A DNA stretch of 64,000 nt from Megamerina dolium (taxonomy: Eukaryota; Arthropoda; Insecta; Diptera; Megamerinidae): assembly GCA_963854835.1 (NCBI GenBank), contig OY978525.1, forward strand, positions 17,578,309 through 17,642,308, read 5' to 3'. Shown piece after piece: positions 24,415 to 39,714 of the stretch. A program made the position numbers and the translations under genes. Under the pieces are notes generated by a model. That model did no database searches and had not been told where the DNA came from. It saw only the letters and a list, made by a program, of their open reading frames with translations. Every line of letters begins with the position of its first letter. Within the stretch, counting starts at the first letter, position 1.

Positions 24415-26690
24415 TGTCATATAACCTGATAAGAACATTGTGACATTAGGAGTACCTAGTAGCAGGTGTATTTGTTTATTTGTTTGATATTATTCATTCC
24501 TTTTCCAATGGACATCAAATTCAAACACGCAAATATTAAGCTACAATTACATATGTATTTATGTTGAGAAAGAACGAATTATTGTAGAAAATTTCAAAGC
24601 AATTTAAATTCTATTTTCATGACGCCAACATGTCCCATGTGAATTTTAAATTACAAGCCGCCTCTTTTTACCTTTTATACAGCAAAGAATCAAATTTAAT
24701 TTTTCTCACAATAATCGATGTGTGTGTGTGTGTATGTGTGTGCAAAAAGTCCTTTTGTGTGTCGTCGCATTGTGCTTGGTGTGAGTGATGTGTTTGGGGA
24801 CAAAATTAAAAGTCCATGAAAATCAAAACACATTTTGGAATTATAACTGATGATTTCGTTTGTTTTCTGTCGGTTACTCTTAATACTGCTAAAGATTTTT
24901 TGTCATCTCTCTCCTTCTCTCTTTCTCTACCAACAGCCATAACATTTACCTTGACTTATGTACATACATACATATGTATGCATGTGAAATTTACAACGGA
25001 CTGTTGACTGGCTTGCTGCCTGGCTGCTTGCCTAACTTGGTTACTCACGTTTTACCCCCATGAATAAGCGTAATTCCAGTCAAATTAGAGGGATGATTTT
25101 TGGGGGATAAGAAAGCCAGCCATTTCTTTTTTTTTTTTGCTTTTACTGGTGATTAATGATGTTCACGCTTTTATACCGCAGTGGTTCTTCTTTTTTCTTT
25201 TTTTTCTTTTTGTTTGTTCGCTTCGCTTCCTTCCGTTTCTAACTGTTTTGTGAAGGATATTCGTTATGTTCATTTCAACGGCTGACTTCGGGAATGTAGA
25301 TAGTTGTGTGCATATGTGAAACATGTACATGTATTATGGTATTTATGTAGAAGATCATTCATTCAATCTTGTTTTTTTGCCTCTCTCAATTCGTTTTGTA
25401 TTTATTTGAGTTTATCAAAATATTTTCCGTTTTGGGTGCAAATACCATGAAGAGAAAATGTAACGAATTCAAAGCACTCATATTTATTTGCCATCATTAT
25501 TGTCGTTATTATTATCATCATTAAGATAATTATCATCATCATCGTCATCAAAATGCAGCAGCGTGTCCCAAACAAAGACTCGTGGTAGCGAATTTAATTT
25601 AAACCATCGAACTGTCGCTCCTGTTGCTAAAATCTTTATGTAAATCGCCAGCTGCTCTGAATAGATCTGCTTAGATCATCTGAAGATATAGCTTTATATA
25701 TTTTCAAGCTGTTTTTTATATGGATTTCTATAAGAATGCTTAATTATTTTTGATTAGTAACGTTGCAGAACCATTATTTTTTTTCATACATACTCATATA
25801 CTTAGTCATATAACATACATATGCATGTATGAGTGAATGCTTTCATATGTTACACGTAAATGTTGAAAAATAATACATTTTTATCTTGTTTGTTGTGTTA
25901 TTATGGAATTCATGCTTAATAAACGTTACCCTTATCATACTTACTATATAGGTACATCGATGTATCGTATATGTAATGTGTTGATTCTATGTCATGATGA
26001 CGATAATGATGATGATGATGATGGTGGTGTGCATGCGTGAGTATATGATGGTATTTTGTGACGTTTTTAGCGTAGTTGCTAATGATTAATTGTGATCATT
26101 TTGTTTATTTTTTCGGGTTTCCTTTGGTTTGCTTGCTTTATTTTTTTCATTCGTTCCATAATGGGTCAGTCCAATGATGGCCTCGTATTATATATGTAGA
26201 AGTATATATGTGGTGGAAGCTGTATGTCCTTTTCTATGGCTTTAATGGTTATTATTATTTATTTGAATAACTTTTAAAGTCTGTAAAGTGTGTCATCGAT
26301 TTTATTAATCGCATACATTGAATACATACATATATATTGTCAAATTTAATATGTGTACGTTTTTATGATTTTTGGTAACTTAAAGTGAGCAGAGGAAACT
26401 CTAGTAGATGTAAGATTTTTGAATTTTTTTTTTACAATAATCAATATAATTTCTATTAATTTTTTATATTTAATTAAGCTGATTATTTTCGGCGAGAGTC
26501 AAGTATTTCTTATTCTGAACTCCAATTTTTGGTTGATACATTTAAAAACACAAAATTTTAAGTTGTTCGTTTTTGTAACTAAAAACCTACGAATTCGATT
26601 TTATTTTTTCAAAATTTTCAAGATAATGCAATTGTTAAGCTTGGCTTAATAAGTGTTATTCGGACTTTGCTCCGTTGAGCCAAACACCGA
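24415..26690. other. non-coding stretch with triplet repeats
   Basis: No gene is supported. It contains TG repeats near 24718-24742, an ATC/TTA triplet-rich tract near 25490-25550 and a GATGATGAT run near 26000-26025. Confidence 0.45.
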
Positions 26691-26694
26691 TGAT

Positions 26695-27300
26695 ACTGAA
26701 TTTTTTGGCCACCCCCAAAAGGGATGAGCGATCAGAACTTTTCGGCAAACCGTAAATTAAATTTGCAGGAGATGGGTAACACCTTAAAAATATTGAAGGA
26801 ATGTCTTGGCTTCATTTTGTATAAACATTTGTCCATGAGAAAACTGTTTTCGAAGTGGGTGTTCACAGTGGACCAAAAACAACCACGTGTCAATGACTCT
26901 GAGAGTTTTTTGGAGCTATTTTGATGAGGTAAAAACAACTATTTGCATTAATATGTAACAATTGCCGAAACTTGGAGATAGAGGAACTATAAAGTCAAAT
27001 CGACAGTCACCCGAAGTGTCCAAAAACACAACAGTCAACTGGCAAGATTGTTGCGTCCATATTTTGGTATATGCATGTAATTTAGTTTATCGACTACCTT
27101 AAAAAATGCCAGACCATCAATAGCAATCACTACATATCCCAATTTGAAGGAGAAAATCGCGAAAAAGTACCCCCACATGAGATGAGAAAAGTGCTCTTTT
27201 ACCAATTCAATGTACCTTGTAACAATCGTTGTAATTATTGTATATCTCTTAGAGAAGACTACATAAGTTGATGAATAAAGCTGAATTTTTGCCAAAAAGT
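26695..27300 (+). pseudogene. mariner transposase relic, catalytic Asp lost
   Basis: The frame 26724-26924 contains LKILKECLGFILYKHLSMRK and LFSKWVFTVDQKQPRVNDSE, typical of the mariner region between the DNA-binding and catalytic domains. Further frames continue with SNRQSPE, the region preceding IDYL, then INSNHYISQFEGENREKV, PPHEMRKVLFYQFNVPC near 27160-27225. In active relatives the last block is LFHQDNAP; here Asp is replaced by Phe, so the second catalytic acid is gone. Several frameshifts and stops break the frame. It belongs to a different mariner lineage from the copy at 5.4-6.6 kb. Confidence 0.75.
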
Positions 27301-27379
27301 TATTGTTTTATGCTACGGACTTTTTGGGCGATGTGTAGAGTAAGTGCTTCCATTTATAAAATCGGTATTATTAATAAGC

Positions 27380-28099
<720 letters not shown>

Positions 28100-28100
<1 letters not shown>

Positions 28101-31100
28101 AAGTTACTCGGGTCACAGATTATAAAATATATATTTAAACACGCCCATCAGTCATGCAGGATCGTGTTTTCGACTGTACGTAGCGTACGAATGTATAAAT
28201 CAATGGGAGAGAGGGTCGGCTCATACCATTATTTCTATCAAAATGTTTGAATACGGGCAGTATCAAATGAAATCTACGCCTATCTCTAACAGAATTTTAT
28301 ATTTTTTTTTTAGAAAATATCTCCGTCCATCGTTCTTTTCAGCTGAATTCCCATACAGCAAAATTTCTTTCCAAAAAAAATTTTAATCAAATATATATTT
28401 GGCAAACAACAAACCTATCATATAAAAATAATACTCATACATTTTATATGTATATTTGTAAATAAATGGAAATTAAAAAATCTCATTGCAATTTCAAACT
28501 ATATGTGTCTACATAATTTGATACGAATATCAGAATTAAGAATTTATGTGACAGCAATCGAATAAATGTACTGCGTACTATATAAAAATACAATCAGCCA
28601 AACGCCCATTTGACCAGCCAAAAGAAGACTGCCTGCATTGACAAATGTTGGCGTCATATAAAATAGGCACTGCTGCACCTTTTTATTTGTCTTAACTTTG
28701 GCGCGACTGGTCAGAACAAGTCCGCCAACAAAGATATTCCACAAATAAATGCAACTAAGGAGTTAAAGATCAAGAATAAGGATAAAAATGGTAAATGTTT
28801 GCACGCAAAACTTTATGTTGTAAAATAAAATTGAATACATAAGTATATGATTGAGTGAATGTATGCACTACATGGAGAACTTGACACTTGATAGCATATT
28901 TGCAGCCCCGCAGAAATAATTTCAGTGACAACGACATAAAGAAACTTTAACGTTTCTCACCGCACAACAATAATAAACTTCTGTGCTGGCGATGTGGCGA
29001 TTCTCTTTTATATACCACTGCGCTCTGTCTTAGTGCTGCTTCCATTCCCTCTGATTTAATAACAAAAGGATATTTGGTAATGGTGCTCATACAGTAAAAT
29101 GTCGCGTAATAAAATTGTATGCCGGTAGGATAAAATAATGATGGAAAATGAACTGAAGCATTGGAATGGTTTTGCTTTTGCCTTTTTTTTTGCCTATATG
29201 TAAAAGTTTAAAGACAGAGACGAAAGAAAAACCAATTGAAGAAACCTTAAAGGACATTCACACATAACCTGCGGCTTGTTGCTTTCAACTCAAATAGATG
29301 TGTGACGGAGAGGCAGAATAAGAGTGGGAGAAAGAGAGAGAGAGAGTGTGTGTGGCGGCAAAAATATAAGTACATTGGCACACAAACACACACTCACACA
29401 AATTGAATTGTAATTTTAAACATATCAGCATTTCTTTGGCGAGTGACACGTCCTGTCGTGAAGACATATCGTAAAAGTCTATAGGAACACCAATAAAGTT
29501 AAGAAAAATTATTCTACTACGAAAAAGATGAAAAAGTTAAGGAGCACACATACGTCGCATAAAAGAAAAAACACATGAACAAACGAAAAAACAGACACTA
29601 AAATAAAAATTGAATTCCCATATCGAGCGGTGAATGGACATAAAAAGTCAAACGTATGGCAAAGTCTTTGTTCATTATTTATGTTCAACATTTACCAAAT
29701 TTATAATATTGAACCTTCATTTCGATCATGCATATACATATATTCGTATGTTGATTTAGTGAGCTCTTCTTCTTCCTTTCAATAATATTAATATGATTTT
29801 TCGGCATCATGTTGCTTGTGTCAAGTGACTGTTTATACACATTTACAGGCAACATCGCACCATAAGGTAGGATAATATAAATTATTCGTATATATATCCT
29901 TGTATTAATGCAACACTTTGAATCAGCATTTTTTTTATTATCTCCTTATCATCTTTGTACACTAAAATATTTGAAGGCATTCTCAATAGTATAGTAAGAG
30001 CAGCAGTATTGCTCTTAGTAGTAGAATCTTAGGCGTTACTCAATAATTGAAAGCAAATTGAAGCCCATTGAAATACGTATATCACTTAGAATTATATTCA
30101 TCATCTATAGCTTAGATTAAGAATATAGCCGAATTTTCTCTTTATTTCTCACATCTATAAATTGCAAATCAATTTAAACGGATTAACTTTGATCATATAC
30201 AAGAAACAAATATCGACGCATATTTGCATAACTGCAATAGACACTCTCAACTGAGAGCAATGCAAAAATATATTTCTATCATTATTTCAAATGTTCAAGG
30301 CATACATATATATGTTATGTGTGTAAGTAGCTCGTCTTAATGAGAACGTCTTTAAGTACAATATAATTCTAGTCTACTCACATAGAAGGAATTTCCATAT
30401 TCATTCATTGAAAGCATTTAACTATAAAAACATCAACAAAACAAACAAATAGAAGAAAAAAAAAGAAAGAAAATCAAATATCAAAATAATATATAGTACG
30501 TTCTCTTATACATACAAAGCAAAGCATATTCTCAATACAACAGTGGCAATAGCATTTCACTTACTTTCACTTCATTTAATAAAAAGAAATTGCTTTTCAA
30601 TTTACATATCAAATGAAATAAAAATAAAATTGCGTAAAAATTCCACAACATAACACACAATTACATACACATACACACACACACTCATACACTTTTAATA
30701 TGTATTTATACGCTACTCTTACCAAATGGACCAACAGATGATAAAAGGACATACACATATAACACAGCACATACATTTTGTAACATTTGTACGCATTGCA
30801 AAAACCATTTAAAAATGAACGAAAGAGTATATCAAAAGGAAAATGACAAATTATACGCAACGATACACGTAATGATCATAAGAAGAATGTATGATTACAT
30901 ACATATGCGGATGTATGTATGCGGACACATATTGTATGTTTGTGTCACTAAAGGATGAGCATACATATTGTATGTACGTTTTGTAGTATTAGTAATTGTC
31001 GTAGAAATTCATCTAATTGAAAAGGGAAATAAATGTTGGAAGTGGAATATTCAAATAATTCAGCTATTTCTTTCCCCTACTTATGCTCGCATCTATAGAC

Positions 31101-31540
31101 AAGTGATAAAGGGAGACATAGTACATTAACCAGTAATTATGTCAAACACTTTTTGATATAATTGAAATAAAGAGCAATAAATCCAAAAGTGGAAAATCGA
31201 CTTACTTTTATTTATTTATTTTTTTTTTTTATCTAAAGAAATTGGGCAAACTTCACCAATTCAATATAATTATTTAGAAGCCCGATCTTATCATGAAAAG
31301 AATAAACTCGAAGCCAAATCTTAATTGTAATATATCACAGATTATCAACACTCGACAATTTTGCTTCTTTTGAATTATTTAAAATTGTATGTGACATGTA
31401 GTTCTTTCGACATTTCATACTAAACTGAGCATTTAATACTAATACTTTAGTACTATAAAAATTTTTTTTCATTTGCATTTTTTTTAAAATAGCTCAAAAT
31501 AATGTAGTAGAGTTTTATTAATTACAATCTTACATTGGAA
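28100..31540. other. non-coding stretch
   Basis: No gene is supported. It holds a GA run near 29331-29346, CA-rich sequence near 30660-30685 and many ATACATA motifs. No transposon domains were recognised. Confidence 0.45.

Positions 31541-31544
<4 letters not shown>

Positions 31545-31633
<89 letters not shown>
31545..31633. repeat. (TA)n microsatellite, ~89 bp
   Basis: An uninterrupted TA run ends about 100 bp before HINE-like copy C. Confidence 0.95.
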
Positions 31634-31637
<4 letters not shown>

Positions 31638-31734
31638 CAGAAGAAATTCATTTTTTATTATGAATAAAAAAGTCGTATGAGTTATATTAAATAATAAAAA
31701 TTTTGCATAAAAAAATGTAAACGAATTGATATAG

Positions 31735-33317
31735 AAAAATCTCCTTACAGTCGGCTGGGGCCGACCAAACTATACTCTGCATATGTAGATTTATATATAA
31801 AAAAATTATACGAATATCCAACTTTTCTTTTATTTCCACTTTTCGAGAAACAATTTTTGCATATACTACTAATTTACACCCGAAATATGGTTGACTTTGA
31901 CGAAATAAAAGGATTTTAAGATAATTCCGAGGCTTAGTATGGGAGCTATATAAAAAGTGGGCGTGGCTTACCACTTTCTAGTAAATCCAATTAATTTTTT
32001 AATGTTAATCCACACCTTAAATTTGGTGTCCTAAGTTGAATAGTTTCTAAGTTATAGTGGTTAACATTTTTGTTTAATTTCCTCAACTTTGTATGGGAGC
32101 CCCAATAAGAAGGGGGCGTGGTACGCTGATTTTTCGCCAGATTATTTCCGACTACGATATTAATTTAAGTGTCAATTATGGTTATTGTAGACATAAGATT
32201 GCCTAAGTTACAGCTGTTTTAATTTAAAATTTGTATGGGGGCTACGATAAACACTGGGCGTGGTGCGCCCATTTTCTGTGAGCCTAGTTGCTCGTACAAT
32301 ACTAATCCATACCCTAAGTCTCGTTGTCCTAGGCTAAATGGTTTGTAAGCTATGGAGCTTAAAATTTTAGTTTAATTCACTCGACTTTGTATGGGAGACC
32401 CATGAAGGAGTGGGCGTGGCACACTGATTTTCTGCCACATTTTTGCAGACTACGATATTAATTTAAGTGTCAATTATGGTTATTCTAGACAGAAGATTGC
32501 CGAAGTTACAGCTGTTTCAATTTAAAATTTGTATGGGGGCTACGATAAACACTGGGCGTGGTGCGCCCATTTTCTGTGAGCCTAGTTGCTCGTACAATAC
32601 TAATCCACACCTTAAATCTCGTTATTCTACGCTGAATAGTTTGCAAGTTATAACCGGTAACATTTTTTTTAATTTCCGCAACTTTGTATGGGAGACCCAA
32701 AAAGGAGTGGGTGTGGCACATTGATTTTCTGCCATGTTATTTCCGACTACGATATTAATCTAAGTGTCAATTATGGTTATTCTAGACAGAAGATTGTAGA
32801 AGTTACAGCAGTTTCAATTTAAAAGAAGTACAGACACTTTGTATGGGAGCTACGCTAGAAAGTAGGCGTGGCTCACCCACTTTTGGCGAGGTTATATAGT
32901 AGTATAATATAACTCTATGTGCAAAATATTGTTGTCCCAAGTGGTATATTATGTGAGTTATAGCAAGTTAAAGATTTTGAAAATTTCGAGGTTAGTCGCT
33001 TTGAATGCTTGGTGTGGGCGTGGTTATTGACCGATCATGCCCAATATCAATCCCCTCCGTACCCTTGGATCATAGATTACTTGTGCCAAATTTCATCGAA
33101 ATAGCTCAATATTTACTCAAGTTATCGTGCGAACCAGCCAGGTGACAGACAGACGGACGGACGGACGGACGGACGGACATCGTTAAATCGAAAATTTAAT
33201 CGACGCTGATCACGAATATATATCCATGTCTATATCTCCGGAGATTCCTTCAAGTGGACACAAACATCTGACCGAAATGAATATACCATGCATATTGCAT
33301 TATGCAGGGTATAAAAA
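31735..33317 (-). mobile_element. HINE/DINE-1-like non-autonomous Helitron, copy C
   Basis: It is in reverse orientation with the same termini as copy B (CTCCTTACAGTCGGCTGGGG at the left, GGTATAAAAA at the right). Three ~298-bp units have equivalent points at 32198, 32496 and 32793. GGAC repeats near 33152-33178 are shorter than in copy B. It has no coding capacity; the recurrent 71- and 85-aa frames are those of the repeat. Confidence 0.7.
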
Positions 33318-33474
33318 CTGTCATAGAATGATATCTTATTTTTAGCTCTTCTTTCAGAATATATAAGTCTTGCTCATGTGTGCATACATATGATGGATGG
33401 CGTTATACGTAAATTTTATTTGAACAATTTTCTACAAATTCCATACAATTGAAATTGACTTCCCAAAGTATTTA

Positions 33475-33840
33475 TACCCAACACTCAAAAAGTCAAAGGT
33501 ATATTGAGTTTTTTCTTTCGTTTGTAACACTCAAAGAAAAGTATATATCTTACTTACTAGAAGCACGATCTAAGTCGATTTAGTCATACTTTCCGTGTTG
33601 CTGTCTGTATGTTATTCTCATAACTTCTGGAACCATAGAGCGATCGAGTTGAACATTGCTACATAGGATTATGTTCACCAAAGTATCGATGAGTTCGTGA
33701 TTGGGTATAAGCTAAATTGTTGAATGTGTTAAAATTGATGGGAGATATGTGTGTTTTTTCTGTTGTGTGTGCGGCACATATTGTTACGATTATATTTTCT
33801 GATGAATAAACCATTATTATATTATATTTTCTGATGCCTC
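33475..33840 (+). repeat. fragment of repeat family 2
   Basis: The stretch begins TATACCCAACACTCAAAAAG and has a GTATATTGAG block, AAGTCGATTTAGTCATACT and ATAGAGCGATCGAGTTGA. The last is shared, diverged, with 27437-27455. It resembles the TATACCC-type ends of fly Helentron-like repeats but lacks the other end, so the class is uncertain. Confidence 0.35.
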
Positions 33841-33869
33841 ACATACAAAAGACCTAAAGCTTATGCATA

Positions 33870-34828
33870 TATAGCAAACAGGATAGACTAGGAAGACTCA
33901 AAAATCAGTCTTTCTCATGACGACATTGTCTGGTACACTGATGGATACAAGACTGAAGAAGGCATAGAATCTGGAATTTATTGTGCTAGCACCCGTATGT
34001 CAATCAGTCTTGGTAGCTTAGCAAATGTCTTTCAATCGGAGGTCCTTGCTATTAATTAATGTGCCAGAGAAAGAAGAAAGAGAATTATTATAATGTTGGA
34101 CAGACAGGCTGCAATAAAAACCTTTCATTCGTCATCATTTAATTCTAGGTTAGTTTGGGAAACAGCTAAGCTTCTCCAACAACTATCAATCGGGAATCAA
34201 CTGATAGTACATTGGATTCCAGCACACTGTGTCTACAATGGTAATGAAAAAGCATTCAGATTAGCAAGGTCCCTCCCTGAAAAGCAACCATTTGGACTCG
34301 AACCAATCTTAGGAATCAGCAAAGCTCACTACAAAAATTGCATCAAGCAAGAATATATGACCAAAGCAAACGCAAGGTAGTCAAATTCTATTGATATGTA
34401 ATGTACCAAAACTTTCTTTCCGCATTACTTGGTGAAATACTCAAAATAACTTTTTAAGTTTGAGTAAAGCAGAACTAAAACTTATGACAGGTATAATCAG
34501 TGGACACTGTCTATTAGACAAACATAAAACCCGTCTGAAATTGACAGACAGCGAAATATACAGATTCTGTATGGAGGACAATGAGACATCTATACACCTA
34601 ATCACAGAATGCCCAGCCCTTATCCAGGTGAGAAAACAATCACTCGGGAAGGAACTACTACAGACTACCAATCTGTCTGAACTTGAACTCACAAGAATCA
34701 AAATGTTTTTTGAGAAAATAGGAGAATATAATCTCTTCCAATATTAAACTCGGGTATGGCACAATAGTTCAAGTCGGACGCAATGCCATAGACAGCAATT
34801 GTCTATCTCTTACCAATCTAATCTAATG
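33870..34828 (+). pseudogene. LINE (I-type) ORF2 C-terminal relic with RNase H
   Basis: The RNase H domain starts SHDDIVWYTDGYKTEEGIES and continues ISLGSLANVFQSEVLAI before a TAA near 34059. It resumes at 34093 with LDRQAAIKTF, then HWIPAHCVYNGNEKAFRLA. After a frameshift near 34400, the frame 34460-34747 carries TGIISGHCLLDKHKTRLKL and a CCHC-like finger FCMEDNETSIHLITECPAL. The 3' untranslated part, with ATAGACAGCAATTGTCTATC, runs to about 34828. The domain order is typical of RNase H-bearing LINEs. It is dead because of a stop and a frameshift. Confidence 0.75.
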
Positions 34829-34829
34829 C

Positions 34830-35250
34830 ATAAGATTCTTTTCATCGACATGAGTGTGCGCTTCAGCGGGTGCTATCACATGGATCCTCAGTGGGCTTTA
34901 CTTTCTATTTTTTCCGAAGTATATTTCTCTGTCAATGTATCTAAACGTGGGTATTACCAAAGTTAAGCTTTTCAAAAGTGTCGTTTTTCAGCGATTGGAG
35001 CTTTGGTCTTTTGATCTCTAAGTTGTGAGTTCATTGGCCGGCTAAAGCACAATTTTAATATCGAAAGATACCCACGTAAAAAATTAGCAATTCTTCCGGA
35101 AGTACCAAATTGCATGAAAAAGCTTCTAAAAAAGCTTTCTGGTAAAGTTTCAAAAAAGTGATGTCACCATTCCGAACCGGCTAATGTAAGTGGGTCCTTC
35201 TAAAATTCACCAAAATTTAACACGCATAACAATACATTGCCACGTATTAA
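34830..35250. other. short non-coding stretch
   Basis: No gene or recognised repeat lies between the LINE relic and HINE-like copy D. Confidence 0.4.
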
Positions 35251-36302
35251 TTTTTATACCCTGCATAATGCAATATGCATGGTATATTCATTTCGGTCAG
35301 ATGTTTGTGTCCACTTGAAGGAATCTCCGGAGATATAGACATAGATATATATTCGTGATCAGCGACGATTAAATTTTCGATTTAACGATGTCCGTCCGTC
35401 CGTCCGTCCGTCCGTCCGTCTGTCTGTCACCTGGCTGGTTCGCACGATAACTTGAGTAAATATTGAGCTATGATGAAATTTGGCATAAGCAATCTATGAT
35501 CCAAGGGTACGGAGGGGATTGATTTTGGGCATGATCGGTCAATAACCACGCCCACACCAAGCATTCAAAGCGACTAACCTCGAAATTTTCAAAATCTTTA
35601 ACTTGCTATAACTCACATAATATACCATTTGGGACAACAATATTTTGCACATAGAGTTATATTATACTACTATATAACCTCGCCAGAAGTGGTTGAGCCA
35701 CGCCTACTTTTTAGCGTAGCTCTCATACAAAGTGTCTGTACTTCTTTTAAATTGAAACAGCTGTAACTTCTACAATCTTCTGTTCAGAATAACCATAATT
35801 GATACTTAGATTAATATCGTAGTCGGCAAAAATCTGGCAGAAAATCAGTGTGCCACGCCCACTCCTTCATGGGTCTCCCATACAAAGTCGAGGGAATTAA
35901 ACTAAAACTTTTAAGCTCCATAACTTACAAACCATTTAGCGTAGGACAACCAAATTTAAGGTGTGGATTGATATTGAAAAATTAATTAGATATACCAGAA
36001 AGAGATACGTCACGCCCACTTTTTATATAGCTTCCGTACAAAGTCTCGGATTTCTCTTAAACATTAAAACAACCATAACTTACTAATTAATACGTCTAGG
36101 TCAACCCATTGCAGCCTATGTAGTTTAGTATTATAGTCAGAAATTGATCCTCCAAAATTGGTGAGGTACGCCTGCTTCTTAATGTAGGTCCTATACAAAG
36201 TAGTGGAAGAAAAGGATGGATATACGAGCAAACTTTTTATATATACCTCTACATATGCAGGGTATAATTTGGTCGGCCCCAGCCGACTGTAAGGAGATTT
36301 TT
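35251..36302 (+). mobile_element. HINE/DINE-1-like non-autonomous Helitron, copy D (short form)
   Basis: It has the same termini and orientation as copy A: TTTTTATACCCTGCAT at the left, and ATGCAGGGTATAATT with a GTCGGC/GCCGAC hairpin at the right. The GTCC run is at 35391-35420. Only about one unit of the 298-bp array remains (point at 35773). It keeps a segment near 36065-36190 (with ACGTCTAGGTCAACCCATTG) that copies A-C lack, so it is a different subfamily or an earlier form. Confidence 0.65.
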
Positions 36303-36304
36303 TC

Positions 36305-37890
36305 TTTTAAACTTTACACGTTTTTTAAGGTGATCAAATTTTATAAGTTCACTCCTATTCAGTGCGATATTCGAATATATCTATTTTAGTAATACACTTT
36401 ACCAAATTAAATATACTTGATTGCCTTATCACTTCAATATAATATTCTACGTATTGCCATCTGCAGATTTGTCTGTTCTTTCTTATTCTCATTGCCTATG
36501 CTACGTTTCAATACTGATATTTTTCCTTTTTTTGTAATTTCTCTTTTTTTGGAAATTTTCCTTTTAAATTTTTTTTTTTTACTGTTTGATGTGTACTTTT
36601 TTCTTTCATTTCGTTTTTTTATCAAATGTTATCGATGTTTTACATAATAAATTATATATTGTATACATACTGTATATATTTAGTTACAATGTAAAATACA
36701 TTGAATAACTTTAATAGATATATATAAGTCTAGACGGAGTGATACATATCTGTGTACATAGTATTTATATATGTACATACTTAATTAAAATGTACTTTAA
36801 CCATTTGTGAATGGAGCAATATTATCAGAAGATTTCTTTGAAGAAAGAGTGTGGTGTGTGTACAAAGCAAGTTTCGTTTTTTAAACGAACTCATGTACAT
36901 AATAGTTACTTATAGATTATCGTACTTTTAAATGAATCGCAAGGATATCGTCATGGTGCAATTTTAAGGTAGTGTCATTAGAAAATTTTGGTTTGTTTAA
37001 AAAACATTTTTGTTTTTAATTCGTTTATATTCGTTCAGTTTCTAGCCCTCTCTATGTATGATGTTGGATTTTATATGTCTGTATTCACTGTTTGGATTTG
37101 ACAGTTCCTTGATCAAATCAAATACATGTGATTGTTATAATATTGTTGATATTACTATTAATAGTACCACCACTTGTAGTAAATATGCCTTGAATATGCT
37201 TCTTTCTTTCTGCTTTTCATATTATTTCATATTACTAAGAAAATGATGACGATGTAGATCAAATTGATAGCAATTGACCTTTGCAGTAATCTTCAGATAT
37301 GCATATTTCTATGCTAAGAATATGTGTTTGAAGTAGAAGCTATACATTCTTCTTATTCCTCAATTTAGATTCCTTTGAATGTATTTTTTAATTTTTTAAA
37401 ATGAAATCTTCACATAACTTCCATTCAAATATATTTGGAAGGTACATACCTAAGCAATGTATGAATCACGACTATCTTTTGTGATATGAAATTCTTATTG
37501 TGGTATATCCATTTTTTATAATTAAATTAAGCACTAAAACCATTGACTCACATATCAAACACGGCATCCTGGAGGGAAGAAGTATGAGAACTACGTATAT
37601 GTAAATAAATATTAAATATATTTAGTGTGGCTTGGCACCTTTTTTTTGAGATGATTACCCACTTAAATATGAATTAAGCTATATTGATCTAAAGTTTCAT
37701 AAAATTCCGAATTTTGTCCCTTTCATTGGTTCACGTGGTCATGAAATATCATCGAAACACCAACATATCAATACTAAAGTTCTATCATTCAAATCTGACT
37801 GAAAAAGTGAGGCCATTCTATTTTTTTCCACCCTTAAACCAGATCAATATGTTAAGAGAAGCAATCACACGTACTCGTATACATATAACT
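36305..37890. other. AT-rich non-coding stretch
   Basis: No gene is supported. It is T-rich near 36525-36620, giving spurious Phe-rich and Lys-rich frames on opposite strands. Confidence 0.45.
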
Positions 37891-37892
37891 CG

Positions 37893-38049
<157 letters not shown>

Positions 38050-39700
38050 ATGAGTATGCACAGTCCGATATAACTAAAAATTCCAATAAGTAACCCATGA
38101 TCAACTGACTCAAAGAAAACTTGAGTACAGTGCAACAACACCAATAAGAAATGTCCCTATGTTCATGCAAATGCTTATCCACACATTAAGTTCAACCAAA
38201 TCAACAGGTTAACACATACAATACAAACACTTACAAATTGGGAACATTTAAAGTCGATGACACTTACAAATTGAAATCGTTACAATCCAATACAAACGTA
38301 CATATATATATATATATACATACTTATATCGCCTATGCATATATGTAAGTATATATATATATAGTATAGGTAATGATCCTGTAGAAAATTGCTATTTATT
38401 ACAAATATTTGGGCATTCATTATATGTGGAACGAAATATATAGAAAATACACATACGTATGGCCTTGTATATGGAAAATACATTTGACACATAGAAATTA
38501 GAGTCAAAGGACATGGTATCGCATTAATAATGAATGAATGAATGAACGAATGAATGAATGAATGGGCAAAACAAATTTTGTATTGCAGTAAAGATAGAAG
38601 AGTGAAAGAGCATAACAAAAATAATAAAGTAAAAAACGAAAAAATAACAACAATAACAATGACAAAAACAAAATTATGACCAAACACATACATATGTACA
38701 ATATATGTATGACCCATAATGGATAGAAATATGTATATATTTACAGACGTAGGCATACATATTCATATAAGCACGCATATACGATATGTTTGTAGATATA
38801 TGTATGTTTATGAAAAGCTCATAAAATATTCACATATAAATGACGATAAAAAAAATTTTGATGAGCAAAGAAATTTAATAAATTAAAAGGACACGCAGAA
38901 TAAAAATAAAAATGAAACAAAAAAAAAAAACACACACACGAAATACCTACCAAACGAAAATGTAGAACAAAAAAATAACAAAAAAAAAAATCGTTAGAGA
39001 CAAAAACACACAATGAAAATTGTGTGTTTTACACATATTTATGTACCCATGTAGAAATATTCATATTGTAACAGCAGAGCATATGCAAGGACTGTATCAT
39101 TGATTTCTATTCTAAAATTAGTGATGTATTGAATTTGAATCGATTATCAAAATAATAAGTGCCATTTATAAATTTGGATAATTTCATTTACATATTTACA
39201 TAAGAAATCATAAATAAATTCCTGATCGCATCGTTTTTCAGTTTCACAAACCCATTAATTTTGGATGGGAGCCCCCATAAGTAGTGCAGATATTGTGTAA
39301 TTATGTTGAGAAGGAAAAATTATGGGCAGCTATTTTCGGCTTGCACGTGTGTTTACCATAATTTTGTATGGAAGTCCCCTCAATGGGTGGACTTATACCC
39401 CATGTATAAGTACTTTTGGAGGAAATTTTGAGGAACAAAAATAAATGATCATCGATCATATATTTAAATGCTGTAGATGCGATTAGTGGTCAAATTTATG
39501 GAAGAAATTGATCTATTGGCAAATATATGCAGTATAAGAATGCAGATGTACAGTAACATAGGATTACCAAGAACAGTACAGTACTACTTCGTCAACTTTC
39601 TAATAAGAAATATTATATTGCAATTTATGAAAAATTATAAGTAGAAGACTATGGATAAATTAGCTAATAGAACGCAAGAGTATACAGGGGAATAAGACCC
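38050..39700. other. non-coding stretch with simple repeats
   Basis: It has a GAATGAAT tetranucleotide run near 38530-38562 and A runs near 38919-38930 and 38980-38990. No supportable gene. Confidence 0.45.
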
Positions 39701-39714
39701 CCAAAATGACAGTC

